From assembly GCA_903917735.1 (NCBI GenBank), contig CAIXBR010000096.1:1-33747 (forward strand): DNA of 33,747 nucleotides, read 5' to 3'. The notes beneath the pieces are model-generated. The model worked only from the letters and a program-made list of their open reading frames with translations, made no database searches and was not told where the DNA came from. Made by a program: the position numbers and the translations under genes. The DNA is from an uncultured Elusimicrobia bacterium. GTDB lineage: Bacteria; Elusimicrobiota; Elusimicrobia; Elusimicrobiales; UBA9959. The first letter of the stretch is position 1, and every line of letters begins with the position of its first letter. This document shows, one piece after another, positions 1-7,808 of the stretch.

Positions 1-52
1 AAGCCTCCAACGCCACCCGCAATTTAATTCCGGCTTCAATCTTTTTACGCAT
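1..52 (-). CDS. Transposase orfA N-terminus (partial)
   Basis: Only the first 17 codons are in the window. They read MRKKIEAGIKLRVALEA, which resembles the start of IS3-family OrfA proteins (typically a basic stretch followed by a K-x-VALEA-type helix that opens the HTH_Tnp_1 domain). The ATG at 52-50 is preceded by a perfect Shine-Dalgarno AAGGAGG (67-61) at 8-nt spacing, the strongest ribosome binding site in the window. The product would bind the element's ends. Identification rests on a very short peptide plus its position inside an IS-like terminus, so the exact family remains uncertain. Confidence 0.55.
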   Translation of the reverse strand, partial: MRKKIEAGIKLRVALEA

Positions 53-139
53 TTTACTGGCCTCCTTAGTGTATTCTACCTTTTCAAAATACACCTTAAG
101 TCAGCCTAAAAACTGGTCCAGTTTTGCCCGACCATTACA
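1..139 (-). mobile_element. 5' end of an IS3-like insertion sequence (cut by window edge)
   Basis: On the minus strand a terminus starting TGTAATGGTCGGGC at 139 runs into the start of a transposase-like reading frame. It resembles IS3/IS150-type ends, which begin with TG and carry a GGAC-type motif about 20 nt in. Inside the end there is a perfect palindrome (AAACTGG-A-CCAGTTT, 110-124) and an inverted repeat GTGTATT/AATACAC (69-75 and 88-94) just upstream of the ribosome binding site. Such a hairpin could limit transposase translation. The other end and any target duplication lie outside the window, so the exact boundary at 139 is inferred from the TG dinucleotide and from the loss of homology to the interrupted radical SAM gene. 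Confidence 0.55.
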
Positions 140-1250
140 GGTCCTTAAAGATCATCGAGCCGGGGACCGGCGTCAGGATAGAGAGGAGCACCGACGAGGG
201 GCGAACTGCCTTGATGAACGCGATGGTCCGTTTCGCGATGTCCTTCGGTTCTCCAGGCAGCCCGATGATGAGGTTCAGGCGGATGCCGATGCCCTCTTCC
301 CTCAACAGGCCCAGGAAGTCCTTCGCCTTCCCGAAATCCAGCCTTTTATGGATGAGGTCCAGGACTTTCTGGGAAACGCTCTCGACACCCACCGCGAGGT
401 CGACGCACCCGGCTTCTTTCGCCATTTTTATCAGGGCGCGGGGAACGTCGTTGGCCCGGGAGTTCGCCCGCCATTTAACGCCGGTCTTTCCTATCGCCGC
501 AAGGGTCTGCCGGGCGACTTCGCTGTTCAGGGCGAAAATGTTGTCGTCCTTGATCACCAGGGCTTTGACGCCGTAGTCTTTTTTCAGGTACTCGATCTCC
601 TTCGTGATCAGGTCCGGCTTCCGGAACCTGGCGGGAGCCTGCACCAGGTTCGCGCAAAAATCGCATTTATAGGGGCAGCCCCGCGAGAAGAGCACGCCGG
701 TGCCCGGCAGCCCGGAGTACGGGGCGTTCAGGAACCCGGTGTCGGCGATGGCGGTGTTTGGCAGGAACTTCCTGTCGGGATAGGGGAAGGCGTTGATGTC
801 TATCGGGCGCTCGTCCAGGTAGACTTTCTTCAGCGCGCCCGCCATGGCGTCGCGGACTATGCCGGAGACGATGTATTCGCCGTCCCCGAGAGCGACCGCG
901 TCGAAAACCTCCGCGCTCTTTTCCGGGTAGATGTTGATGTGTATTCCGCCGGCAACGTGCCTGGCCAGGGGGTAGGCCTTCCGTATCTCCCCGACGGTCC
1001 TGACGGTTTCCGGGTAATCGATGGTGGCTACGGAATAAAGGTACAGGTCCTTTTTCGGAACGTAATAAACGATGTTCTCCTTGCTCACGCAGCGCAGATC
1101 TATGATCGAGATCTCGGCGTTTTTCCCAAATTCCCGCTCGATGAGGGTCAGCAGGTACAGGGCGTTCAGGGGCTGGTTGCGGAATGGCTTATAATTATGA
1201 AGGTCGCGGGGAAGAACAAAGCCGATCCTGATCTTGTTTGAGGTTTTCAT
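135..1250 (-). CDS. B12-binding-type radical SAM protein, C-terminus truncated by IS
   Basis: This 371-residue protein has an N-terminal Rossmann-like region resembling a cobalamin-binding domain, including GGIHINIYPE near residue 101, where the family usually has GGxHxxxxP. A radical SAM core follows with CPYKCDFC (Cys192, Cys196, Cys199) to hold the [4Fe-4S] cluster that cleaves S-adenosylmethionine. Family members usually run 430-500 residues. Here the frame stops right after a conserved TPVPGSMIFKD stretch, and the last Leu codon and the stop are supplied by the adjoining IS end. The gene is therefore probably truncated and may be inactive. It is last in a likely minus-strand operon with a methyltransferase 45 nt upstream. 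The substrate is unknown; such enzymes often modify lipids, sugars or secondary metabolites. Confidence 0.85.
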   Translation of the reverse strand: MKTSNKIRIGFVLPRDLHNYKPFRNQPLNALYLLTLIEREFGKNAEISIIDLRCVSKENIVYYVPKKDLYLYSVATIDYPETVRTVGEIRKAYPLARHVAGGIHINIYPEKSAEVFDAVALGDGEYIVSGIVRDAMAGALKKVYLDERPIDINAFPYPDRKFLPNTAIADTGFLNAPYSGLPGTGVLFSRGCPYKCDFCANLVQAPARFRKPDLITKEIEYLKKDYGVKALVIKDDNIFALNSEVARQTLAAIGKTGVKWRANSRANDVPRALIKMAKEAGCVDLAVGVESVSQKVLDLIHKRLDFGKAKDFLGLLREEGIGIRLNLIIGLPGEPKDIAKRTIAFIKAVRPSSVLLSILTPVPGSMIFKDL

Positions 1251-1295
1251 CTTGTACGCGCGTCCCCGGCGGGCGGCGCTTCTCCGGTCCCGGCG

Positions 1296-2135
1296 TTATT
1301 TTATCACTATGTCTTTCAGATGGTTCCTGGCGTCTTCCAGGGCGCTCTGCGGCAGGTGGCGGGGATAAATGACGGGCATTCCCTTGTAAGAGGGGATCTT
1401 CCAGGCCTTGCCGGCCTTCTGGACCGCCCAGAATCCCCCGAAAGCGGCTACTTTCCCGAAGACCTCGTCAACCGCCAGGGTCACGCCGGGGTGGAACTTC
1501 CTGCCGGTCCGGGGGTCTTTGATAAAATCCTTGTCCCCGGACTTTTTGGCCAGCCCGCGGTCGCATTCGGACAGCTGCAGGTTCAGGTCATCCCCGCAGA
1601 TGATCCCGCCGTCCTTCAGCAAAGGGATGGCATTCAGGATGTCCCGCTTTACCGGGGCGTAGGTGTGGTCGGCGTCGATGAAGATGACGTCGAACTGCCC
1701 GGCTCTGAGCATCGGCAGCAGGGCGCCGCTCTGCCCCTTTAAATGCTGGCAGGTGATAGTTTTCGGGATGGTATTGATATTGTGGAGGAAGATGTCGTAC
1801 GCGATGTCGGAGCTCAGCATGGCCTGCATGTTCTTGTGGACGGCGTCGGAGTTCTTTTCCTCGTCGAAGAACGCCGTCCAGGCGTCCACGCAGGTTATGG
1901 TCCCGCGCGCGCCATTGTGCTCGGCCAGGCCCTGGGCGAACGAAAGGGCCGAGGCGCCCAGCCAGGAGCCGATCTCCAGGATGCTGAGCGCCGCCGGCGC
2001 CGGCCTCCGCTGTTTCAGCTTCCAGATGGTCCCGACCATGAAGCAATGTCTCACCGGGGCGCTCAGGATGCCGTATTTGATGTCGAAGATCGGCTTGTCG
2101 GGGGAAATGGTCTCGAGAAGGTCTTGATAGGACAT
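1296..2135 (-). CDS. Class I SAM-dependent methyltransferase (Methyltransf_24 type)
   Basis: The 279-residue protein carries the SAM-binding glycine motif LEIGSWLGASA at residues 53-63, an acidic strand end TCVDAW (81-86) and FIDADHTY at 152-159, the pattern of the Methyltransf_24 / cephalosporin-hydroxylase-like group. GGIICGDDL (177-184) is the usual motif after strand 5. It is cytosolic, with no signal peptide or membrane segment. Genes of this type often O-methylate surface sugars or secreted metabolites. It lies 65 nt downstream of the NUDIX gene and 45 nt upstream of the radical SAM gene on the same strand, so the three are probably cotranscribed. No strong ribosome binding site precedes the ATG. 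The acceptor cannot be read from the sequence. Confidence 0.8.
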   Translation of the reverse strand: MSYQDLLETISPDKPIFDIKYGILSAPVRHCFMVGTIWKLKQRRPAPAALSILEIGSWLGASALSFAQGLAEHNGARGTITCVDAWTAFFDEEKNSDAVHKNMQAMLSSDIAYDIFLHNINTIPKTITCQHLKGQSGALLPMLRAGQFDVIFIDADHTYAPVKRDILNAIPLLKDGGIICGDDLNLQLSECDRGLAKKSGDKDFIKDPRTGRKFHPGVTLAVDEVFGKVAAFGGFWAVQKAGKAWKIPSYKGMPVIYPRHLPQSALEDARNHLKDIVIK

Positions 2136-2200
2136 AGTTTACGCGGCCGCGCGGCTTTAAGCTCCGCGCGGAACCCTGCCGCGCGGTGATAAAAATGATT

Positions 2201-2800
2201 TTAGCATTTATCGGCCGCGTGTCCGGCCGCGAATGTCCGCAGCAGCAGGCGCGCGATAATGGCTATGATCGGGCCTAAATAGATCTCGCCGTCCAGGATC
2301 CGCCGCGTGAGTTCCGGGAACGGGACCGCCTCGATAGAGACGATCTCGGAGTCGTGCGGCCTGCGCGCTTCGAACTCGGCCGCGTCCAGGTCTACCCGGA
2401 AGACGCTCAGCAGTACCGGCATTCTCCCGGGCATTTCGGAGATAGGCAGCTCGGGCACGAAGCGCGAGGGGTCCTTGATCTCTATGCCCGTTTCCTCCGC
2501 GAACTCGCGCATAGCGGCCCTCACCGGCGTTTCGCCCGGCAGCGCCCCGCCGCCGGGGATGTCCAGGGGGCAGTCATCTATCAAAGGGCGCTTCACGCGC
2601 AGCATCAGCACCGAATTCCCGTTCAGGACGGGGAGGATGGCGACCTGCGGCTGGTCGTATTCCAGGGTGTAAAAGGAGCCCCTGGACCGCACCTTGAACC
2701 AGGGATTCTCGTGCGCCAGCACTACCGGCTTCAGCTCCGGGCACAGCAGCGGGGGCGTGGTCTCGGGCGGGTAGGGGAGGGCTTTTTCTTTTATTATCAT
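2201..2800 (-). CDS. NUDIX hydrolase (ADP-ribose pyrophosphatase-like)
   Basis: The 199-residue protein has a complete Nudix box, G-x5-E-x7-R-E-x2-E-E-x-G, spanning Gly84 to Gly105 with Glu90, Arg98, Glu99, Glu102 and Glu103 as expected metal and catalytic residues. The fold position and the preceding RPLIDDCPLDIPGG resemble ADP-ribose/NDP-sugar pyrophosphatases, which hydrolyse a nucleoside diphosphate linked to another moiety. It is the first gene of the minus-strand set. The ATG has no Shine-Dalgarno sequence, and a TATAAT lies only 10 nt upstream (2816-2811), so the transcript may be leaderless. The nearby sugar-nucleotide genes make an NDP-sugar substrate possible but not shown. Confidence 0.85.
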   Translation of the reverse strand: MIIKEKALPYPPETTPPLLCPELKPVVLAHENPWFKVRSRGSFYTLEYDQPQVAILPVLNGNSVLMLRVKRPLIDDCPLDIPGGGALPGETPVRAAMREFAEETGIEIKDPSRFVPELPISEMPGRMPVLLSVFRVDLDAAEFEARRPHDSEIVSIEAVPFPELTRRILDGEIYLGPIIAIIARLLLRTFAAGHAADKC

Positions 2801-2810
2801 TTACAAAACT

Positions 2811-2816
2811 ATTATA
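2811..2816 (-). promoter_or_regulatory. -10 box of the NUDIX gene, nearly at the start codon
   Basis: Read on the minus strand this is a consensus TATAAT whose 3' end lies 10 nt before the ATG at 2800. A start 6-7 nt downstream of the box would leave a leader of only about 3 nt. No convincing -35 hexamer sits at the normal distance. Confidence 0.45.
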
Positions 2817-2845
2817 GTAAATCGCCCTGGCCGGCGGGCGGGGCT

Positions 2846-2869
2846 CTGTTAACAGGGGGCTGTTAACAG
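2846..2869. repeat. Tandem 10-bp palindromes, candidate operator
   Basis: CTGTTAACAG occurs twice (2846-2855 and 2860-2869), 14 nt apart start to start. Each copy is a perfect palindrome. They lie between the divergent NUDIX and transketolase genes, and the second overlaps the likely -35 box of the transketolase promoter, a position suited to a dimeric repressor. No cognate regulator is visible nearby. Confidence 0.5.
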
Positions 2870-2892
2870 GAACTACGGCTTTTTGGTATTAT
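2863..2892 (+). promoter_or_regulatory. Sigma70-type promoter of the transketolase operon
   Basis: TTAACA (2863-2868, 5 of 6 to consensus) and TATTAT (2887-2892, 5 of 6) are separated by 18 nt and point to the transketolase gene at 2922. The -35 lies inside the second CTGTTAACAG palindrome, so a factor binding the palindromes would block RNA polymerase. Confidence 0.5.
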
Positions 2893-2921
2893 AAAGGCAG
2901 ACGAGCCTCCGGCGCATAACT

Positions 2922-3752
2922 ATGGACATTGAAGCTCTTGAGAGAAAAGCCCGCGAAATAAGGGCGACCTGCATTCAGATGGCCTGCGACGGGAACGTGG
3001 GGCATCTCAGCTCCACGCTGAGCTACGTGGACGTCCTGGTGGCCCTGTATTACGGCTGGCTGAAGATCTTCCCGGACGACCCCGCCAGCCCCGGCAGGGA
3101 CCGGTTCATACTTTCAAAAGGCCACGGCTGCGGCGCCCTGTACGCGGTGCTCGCCGACCGGGGATATTTCCCGGCGGCACAACTGGCCGAATATAACCGC
3201 GAAGGCTCCAGCCTGCCCTGCCATCCCTGCGTGCACGCGCTTCCTCTTGTGGAAATGTCTTCCGGCAGCCTGGGCCACGGCCTGGGCGTGGCCACCGGCA
3301 TTCTTTACGGGTTGCGCCGGCGCAAATCACTTTCGCGGGTGGTAGTCCTGCTCGGCGACGGCGAGTGCAACGAGGGCAGCGTGTGGGAATCCGCCATGTT
3401 CGCGGCCGCGCACAACCTGGACAACCTTCTTGCCATAGTGGACTATAACGGCATCCAGGCGGTGGGAAAAAGCGACGACATCATGGGGCACACCTCGCTG
3501 GAGGAAAAATTCAGGAGTTTCGGCTGGTCGGCGGTGACAATAGACGGTTCGGACATGAAGTCCGTGACCGCCGCGCTCACCCGGTTCCCGTTCGAAAAAG
3601 GAAAGCCTTCCGCGATCATCGCGAAAACTAAGATAGGCGTTTCTTTCATGGAGGGGGACGTTCTATGGCATTACAGGAAGCCCTCCGAGGAAGAAAGAGT
3701 GAGGGCCCTCGCCGAACTCAAAGCCAAGCCGCTCTACGGACCTGACAAATGA
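2922..3752 (+). CDS. Transketolase, N-terminal (ThDP-binding) subunit
   Basis: The 276-residue protein is the pyrophosphate-binding half of a split transketolase. It shows the early GHLSSTLS motif (27-34), SKGHGCGALYA (65-75), and the ThDP motif GDGECNEG (145-152) ending at Asn176, which together bind Mg2+ and the diphosphate of thiamine diphosphate. Transketolases move a two-carbon ketol unit between sugar phosphates, giving for example sedoheptulose 7-phosphate. The stop codon overlaps the start of the C-terminal subunit gene by 4 nt (ATGA), so the two are translationally coupled and should form one heteromeric enzyme. Split forms are common in archaea and many bacteria and also occur in surface-sugar clusters. 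Housekeeping and dedicated roles cannot be separated from sequence alone. Confidence 0.92.
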   Translation: MDIEALERKAREIRATCIQMACDGNVGHLSSTLSYVDVLVALYYGWLKIFPDDPASPGRDRFILSKGHGCGALYAVLADRGYFPAAQLAEYNREGSSLPCHPCVHALPLVEMSSGSLGHGLGVATGILYGLRRRKSLSRVVVLLGDGECNEGSVWESAMFAAAHNLDNLLAIVDYNGIQAVGKSDDIMGHTSLEEKFRSFGWSAVTIDGSDMKSVTAALTRFPFEKGKPSAIIAKTKIGVSFMEGDVLWHYRKPSEEERVRALAELKAKPLYGPDK

Positions 3753-4669
3753 GAAGCGCCTTCTCCAAAGCCCTTTGCCGCGCCGCCGAGGCCGACCCGG
3801 AACTGCTGTTCCTGACCGGGGACCTCGGGTTCCAGGTCTTCGACGAATTCACCGCTAAATTCGGCGACCGGTACGTCAACGTCGGGATAGCTGAGGCGCA
3901 GATGGTGGCGATGGCCGCAGGCCTGGCCAAGGAGGGCTTCCGCCCCGTCGCTTATTCCATCGCTTCGTTCATGACGGCCCGCCCTTTCGAGCAGATCCGC
4001 ATCTGCGTCTCGTACCCTGACCTGCCGGTGCTGCTGGTGGGCGCGGGCGGGGGCTACGCCTATTCTTCAAGCGGAGTTACCCATCACGCGGGAGACGACC
4101 TGGCATTGATGTCCATCCTTCCCGGGATGACGGTCACCGCCCCTTGCGATCCGGCGGAGATAGGGCTGTTGGTGCCGCAGCTCCTGAAGCTGCCGGGACC
4201 CGCCTATATGCGCATAGGCAAGTTTGGAGAGCCGGAAGTCCGCGCCGAGGAGCCTCCAGTGCTGGGGAAGGCCCGGCTTATTGCCAAGGGCGAAAAAGTG
4301 GCGCTGGTCACTACCGGCGACCTGGCTTATGCGGCGCTGGAAGCCGTGAATGAACTCCGCAAGGAGGGCATTACGCCCTCTCTCCACCATTTTCACACCG
4401 TAAAGCCGCTGGACACGGCGGCGCTCGGCCGGATAGCCGCCGAAGCGCGCACTCTTATAGCAGTGGAGGAGTCCTCGCCCGCCGGCGGTCTGGGGTCCTC
4501 CATAGCCAACTGGATGGTCCGCGGGGAACATAAGAGCGGGTTCGTCAGGCTGGGCCCTCCGGACGAATTCCTGTACGGCAATTATTCAAGGGAAAAGGTG
4601 GCGGCGCGCTACGGTTATGACAAACGCGGCATCATGGGCGCCTGCAGAAAGGCCTGGCGGGCGGCCTAG
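3749..4669 (+). CDS. Transketolase, C-terminal (pyrimidine-binding) subunit
   Basis: This 306-residue partner contains the PYR domain and the C-terminal transketolase domain. NVGIAEAQMV (44-53) holds the conserved Glu49 that activates the ThDP aminopyrimidine; SSGVTHHAGDDLALM follows around residues 107-121. The later part (TTGDLAYAALEAV, then VEESSPAGGLGS) is the usual C-terminal domain. It overlaps the upstream subunit by 4 nt. A radical SAM gene starts 23 nt after its stop, so transcription probably continues into it. The subunit could also pair with a related 1-deoxyxylulose-type reaction, but length and split arrangement favour transketolase. Confidence 0.92.
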   Translation: MRSAFSKALCRAAEADPELLFLTGDLGFQVFDEFTAKFGDRYVNVGIAEAQMVAMAAGLAKEGFRPVAYSIASFMTARPFEQIRICVSYPDLPVLLVGAGGGYAYSSSGVTHHAGDDLALMSILPGMTVTAPCDPAEIGLLVPQLLKLPGPAYMRIGKFGEPEVRAEEPPVLGKARLIAKGEKVALVTTGDLAYAALEAVNELRKEGITPSLHHFHTVKPLDTAALGRIAAEARTLIAVEESSPAGGLGSSIANWMVRGEHKSGFVRLGPPDEFLYGNYSREKVAARYGYDKRGIMGACRKAWRAA

Positions 4670-4692
4670 CCGCGCGGTCCGGGATTAAATTT

Positions 4693-6174
4693 ATGGCTGA
4701 CAGACCAAATATCCTCCTGGTGAATATCGGCGGCACCAGAAAAAAAGTGTACCAGGAACTCAGCAAGGATTTTTCGGCGGTAGAGCCACCTTTCTGGGCG
4801 GCCCTGGTGGCGGGGTTCGTGCGCAAGAACGGTTTCACCGTCGACCTCCTCGATGCGAACGTTCGCAACCTCGACATAGATGAGACCGCGGCCGAGGTGA
4901 TAGCCCGCAACGCCGAACTTACGGCTATAATCGTGTACGGCCAGCAGGCCAATACCTGCGCGCCGCTGATGGCCGGGGTAGGCCAGCTCTGTCGCCGGCT
5001 CAAGCACCTTAACAAGGACATCAAGATCATCCTCACCGGCTGGCATCCTTCGGCCCTTCCCGAACGTACCGTCCGCGAAGAGGCCTGCGACCTGGTGATC
5101 CAGGGAGAAGGCTTTTACCCGCTGCTCGGCATCCTGAAAAAAGAGCCCTACGACAAGATCCCCGGCCTGTGGTGGAAGGAAGGCGGAGAGGTCCGCCACA
5201 ACCACCGCGCGAAGAATATAGAGAACCTGACCGGCGAGCTCAGCGACGTAGCCTGGGACCTGCTGCCGCTGGCTGGCGGGAACTACCGGGCCTTCAACTG
5301 GATGACGCTGCAGAGCCTGGAGACCAGGAACCACTACGCATCCATCTTCACCAGCCTGGGCTGCCCCTATAAATGCACTTTCTGCGCCATCCACGCCACT
5401 TTCGGCGAGCACCGGATAAGGAACTGGAGCCCTGAGTGGGCGCTGAAGCAGTTCGATATCCTCGCCCGGGATTACGGCGTGAAGCATATTAACCTGATCG
5501 ACGAGCTTTATGTTTTCGACCCGAAGCACTACCGGCCCATAGCCGAAGGGCTGCTGCAGCGGGAGTACAAGCTGAACCTGTGCGCGTTCGCCAGGGTGGA
5601 CCGGGTGGACGCTATGGACATTGAGGAACTAAAGTTGCTGAAGCGCGCCGGCTTCAACTGGTTCAAGCTCGGCATCGAGTCCGGCAGCACGGATGTGCTG
5701 AACAAGGCCCACAAGGGCAAGTACGACAAGGAATGCATCCGTCGGGTGGTGGGCAAGATCCACGAGGCCGGCATCGACCTGTGCGCTAATTTCATGTTCG
5801 GCCTTCCCGGCGACACCTGGGAGACCATGCAGGAGACCCTGAACCTGGCTTTCGAACTGAACTGCGCTTTCCCCAGTTTTTTCTGCACGATGGCGCCCCC
5901 GGGCTCGGAGCTTTACGACGACGCCCTCAAGAACGGCACGCCCCTGCCCGACAACTGGCTGGGCTACGCCCAGCAGTCGTATGAATTTCTGCCCCTGCAC
6001 ACCGACACGCTGTCGGCCGCGGATATCCTGCGGTTCAGGGATTACGCCTTCAACGCGTACTTCCAGAACCCACGCTACCTCGCCTCGATAGAGAAAAAAT
6101 TCGGGCGCGGCGCTCGCGAGCACGTGGAAGCCATGACGAAGATAAAACTGAAGCGCAAATTGCTGGGGGATTAG
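4693..6174 (+). CDS. B12-binding radical SAM protein
   Basis: The 493-residue protein has an N-terminal cobalamin-binding-like domain (through LTGWHPSALPERT, about 114-126, matching the GG/GWHPS pattern of the family) and a radical SAM domain with CPYKCTFC (Cys224, Cys228, Cys231). Downstream segments FKLGIESGS and NFMFGLPGDTWETM are typical of the Elp3/MiaB-like core strands. It is full length, unlike the truncated relative at 135-1250. The family methylates unactivated carbon or rearranges substrates using SAM and often methylcobalamin. Its place 23 nt behind the transketolase pair suggests it acts on a sugar or a lipid-linked glycan from the same pathway, but the substrate is not readable. 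Confidence 0.88.
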   Translation: MADRPNILLVNIGGTRKKVYQELSKDFSAVEPPFWAALVAGFVRKNGFTVDLLDANVRNLDIDETAAEVIARNAELTAIIVYGQQANTCAPLMAGVGQLCRRLKHLNKDIKIILTGWHPSALPERTVREEACDLVIQGEGFYPLLGILKKEPYDKIPGLWWKEGGEVRHNHRAKNIENLTGELSDVAWDLLPLAGGNYRAFNWMTLQSLETRNHYASIFTSLGCPYKCTFCAIHATFGEHRIRNWSPEWALKQFDILARDYGVKHINLIDELYVFDPKHYRPIAEGLLQREYKLNLCAFARVDRVDAMDIEELKLLKRAGFNWFKLGIESGSTDVLNKAHKGKYDKECIRRVVGKIHEAGIDLCANFMFGLPGDTWETMQETLNLAFELNCAFPSFFCTMAPPGSELYDDALKNGTPLPDNWLGYAQQSYEFLPLHTDTLSAADILRFRDYAFNAYFQNPRYLASIEKKFGRGAREHVEAMTKIKLKRKLLGD

Positions 6175-6230
6175 GCAGCGGGGCCCGCCGGAGAGGAGAA
6201 CTTACCAAAAAAGACTTGCGGCGCGAGGAC

Positions 6231-6246
6231 GCCGGCTCAGGCCGGC
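6231..6246. terminator. Perfect hairpin between convergent genes
   Basis: GCCGGC-TCAG-GCCGGC forms a 6-bp stem with a 4-nt loop and overlaps the stop codon of the leftward flippase gene. The rightward radical SAM gene ends 57 nt before it. There is no T-tract on either side, so it may slow polymerase or protect a 3' end rather than act as a classical intrinsic terminator. Confidence 0.3.
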
Positions 6247-7808
6247 ATTCCCGGGTTCGTGCGGAATCGGGTCATCGCCAGTTTGTAGACCTTCCGGAAC
6301 TCCTCGAGTCCGAAGAAAGCCGATATCGAAACGAAAACCAGTACCCCCGCCAGGGAGGACGCCGCGAGTACGGCCGCCTGGGCGGCGAGAGTGTCGCTCA
6401 GGAGCCCGCCCAGGGCCTTCTGCGTCCCGAATACCGCCAGGCCCGATACCAGGGAGAAGGCTGTGATCTTGAGCAGGGCCCGTAGGATCGTCAGCCCGTG
6501 CAGGTTGCTTATGCGCCTCTTCAGGATGATGAAATAGAGCACTGCTCCGATGAGGGAACTTGCCGCGGTCGCCAGCGCTATGCCGCAGGCCGGCGGGTAT
6601 ATCACTTTTATGAAAACGAAGTTCAGAACGATGTTGGCGGCCAGCGTGGCGGCCACCACGAGGATGATGCTCTTCAGGTCCTGGAAGGCGAACAGGAGCC
6701 GCATCATGATGGTGGCGGCGTAGTTGGAAAAGAGGATGAGGCAGTAGAACACCAGGATCCTGGAGGTGAGGGCCGTGGCGGCCGCGTCGAAGGCGCCCCG
6801 CTGGAACAGGAGGCGGATGGCGGGCCTGGCCAGGATCATCATCGTGACGGCAATGGGGATGAAGATGAACCCGGACATCCTGATGCTGAGCGAAACGGTT
6901 TCCCTGATCTCCTCGGTCCTGTTCTCCGCGGCCTGCGCGGACAGGAAAGGATAGATGGAAGTGGCGATGGCCGCCGAGAAGATAAGCAGCGGGACCTGCA
7001 CCAGCTTGTCGGCGTATGCCAGCGCCGAAATGCTCCCGCCCGGGAGCCAGGAGGCCATGAACCTGTTGACCGCGGTGCCGAGCCCGCCCAGCAGCGGGAT
7101 GACCAGGAACACGAACATAAGGTTCAGGGTCCTCCTGATCTCCGGATGCTCCAGATCAATGACCGCGGAATGGCGCAGGCCGTACCGCTCCGCCAGGGGC
7201 GCCAGGAAGAGGAACTGGAGGATGGTGCCGGCAAGCAGGCCCCAGCCCAGTACGAACACGCCCAGCCTGCCGGTGAAGAAGAGCAGGAGGAAAATGGTGC
7301 ACAGCGTTACAAACATGCCCGAGACCGCCGGCCACAGGAAATGCTCGAACGCGTTGATCACTCCGGACAGCATGTTGACCGCGCCGGTGAAGATCATGGC
7401 GGCGCTGACGACCCTGAGCATCTTTTCCGCAGCTGCGGCGGTCCCCGCGTCCAGCCCGGGGGAAGAAAGGGCGATGACGCGGCCGGCGAACGCGAAAATA
7501 GCGAGGCTGATAACGAAGAGAGCGATGAAGATGAGGTTCGAGATGGTGCTGACGATCCGGTTCGCTTCGGCCATGTCCTTAGTCCGGTATTTGGCGAGGA
7601 TAGGGATGAAGATGATGGCGAAGAGGGACAGGAAGATGTTGTTGATCAGGTTCGGCACGGTAAGCGCCGCGTAGAAGGAGTCCATGGCCTTCGAGACTCC
7701 GAAATAGCTGGCGCCGATCATTTCCTTGACCATGGATAAGGCGTGGCCGGCGATGCTGGCGGCGACCAGTATGGAATACGCCCTGGCGATTTTTAGATTA
7801 GTGCTCAT
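6237..7808 (-). CDS. MurJ/MviN-family lipid-linked oligosaccharide flippase
   Basis: The 523-residue protein consists almost entirely of hydrophobic helices, consistent with the 13-14 transmembrane segments of the MOP superfamily. The N-terminus (IAGHALSMVKEMIGASYFGVSKAMDSFYAA in outline, residues about 19-48) matches the start of MurJ/MviN proteins, as does the FLSLFAIIFIPILAKYR stretch near 60-76. The family moves undecaprenyl-linked precursors such as lipid II across the inner membrane. The start overlaps the end of the upstream CgeB-like gene by 4 nt (7805-7808). Pairing with a glycosyltransferase next to sugar-nucleotide genes suggests export of a surface glycan; a housekeeping lipid II flippase is the alternative, since genomes may carry several paralogues. 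Confidence 0.85.
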   Translation of the reverse strand: MSTNLKIARAYSILVAASIAGHALSMVKEMIGASYFGVSKAMDSFYAALTVPNLINNIFLSLFAIIFIPILAKYRTKDMAEANRIVSTISNLIFIALFVISLAIFAFAGRVIALSSPGLDAGTAAAAEKMLRVVSAAMIFTGAVNMLSGVINAFEHFLWPAVSGMFVTLCTIFLLLFFTGRLGVFVLGWGLLAGTILQFLFLAPLAERYGLRHSAVIDLEHPEIRRTLNLMFVFLVIPLLGGLGTAVNRFMASWLPGGSISALAYADKLVQVPLLIFSAAIATSIYPFLSAQAAENRTEEIRETVSLSIRMSGFIFIPIAVTMMILARPAIRLLFQRGAFDAAATALTSRILVFYCLILFSNYAATIMMRLLFAFQDLKSIILVVAATLAANIVLNFVFIKVIYPPACGIALATAASSLIGAVLYFIILKRRISNLHGLTILRALLKITAFSLVSGLAVFGTQKALGGLLSDTLAAQAAVLAASSLAGVLVFVSISAFFGLEEFRKVYKLAMTRFRTNPGMPA

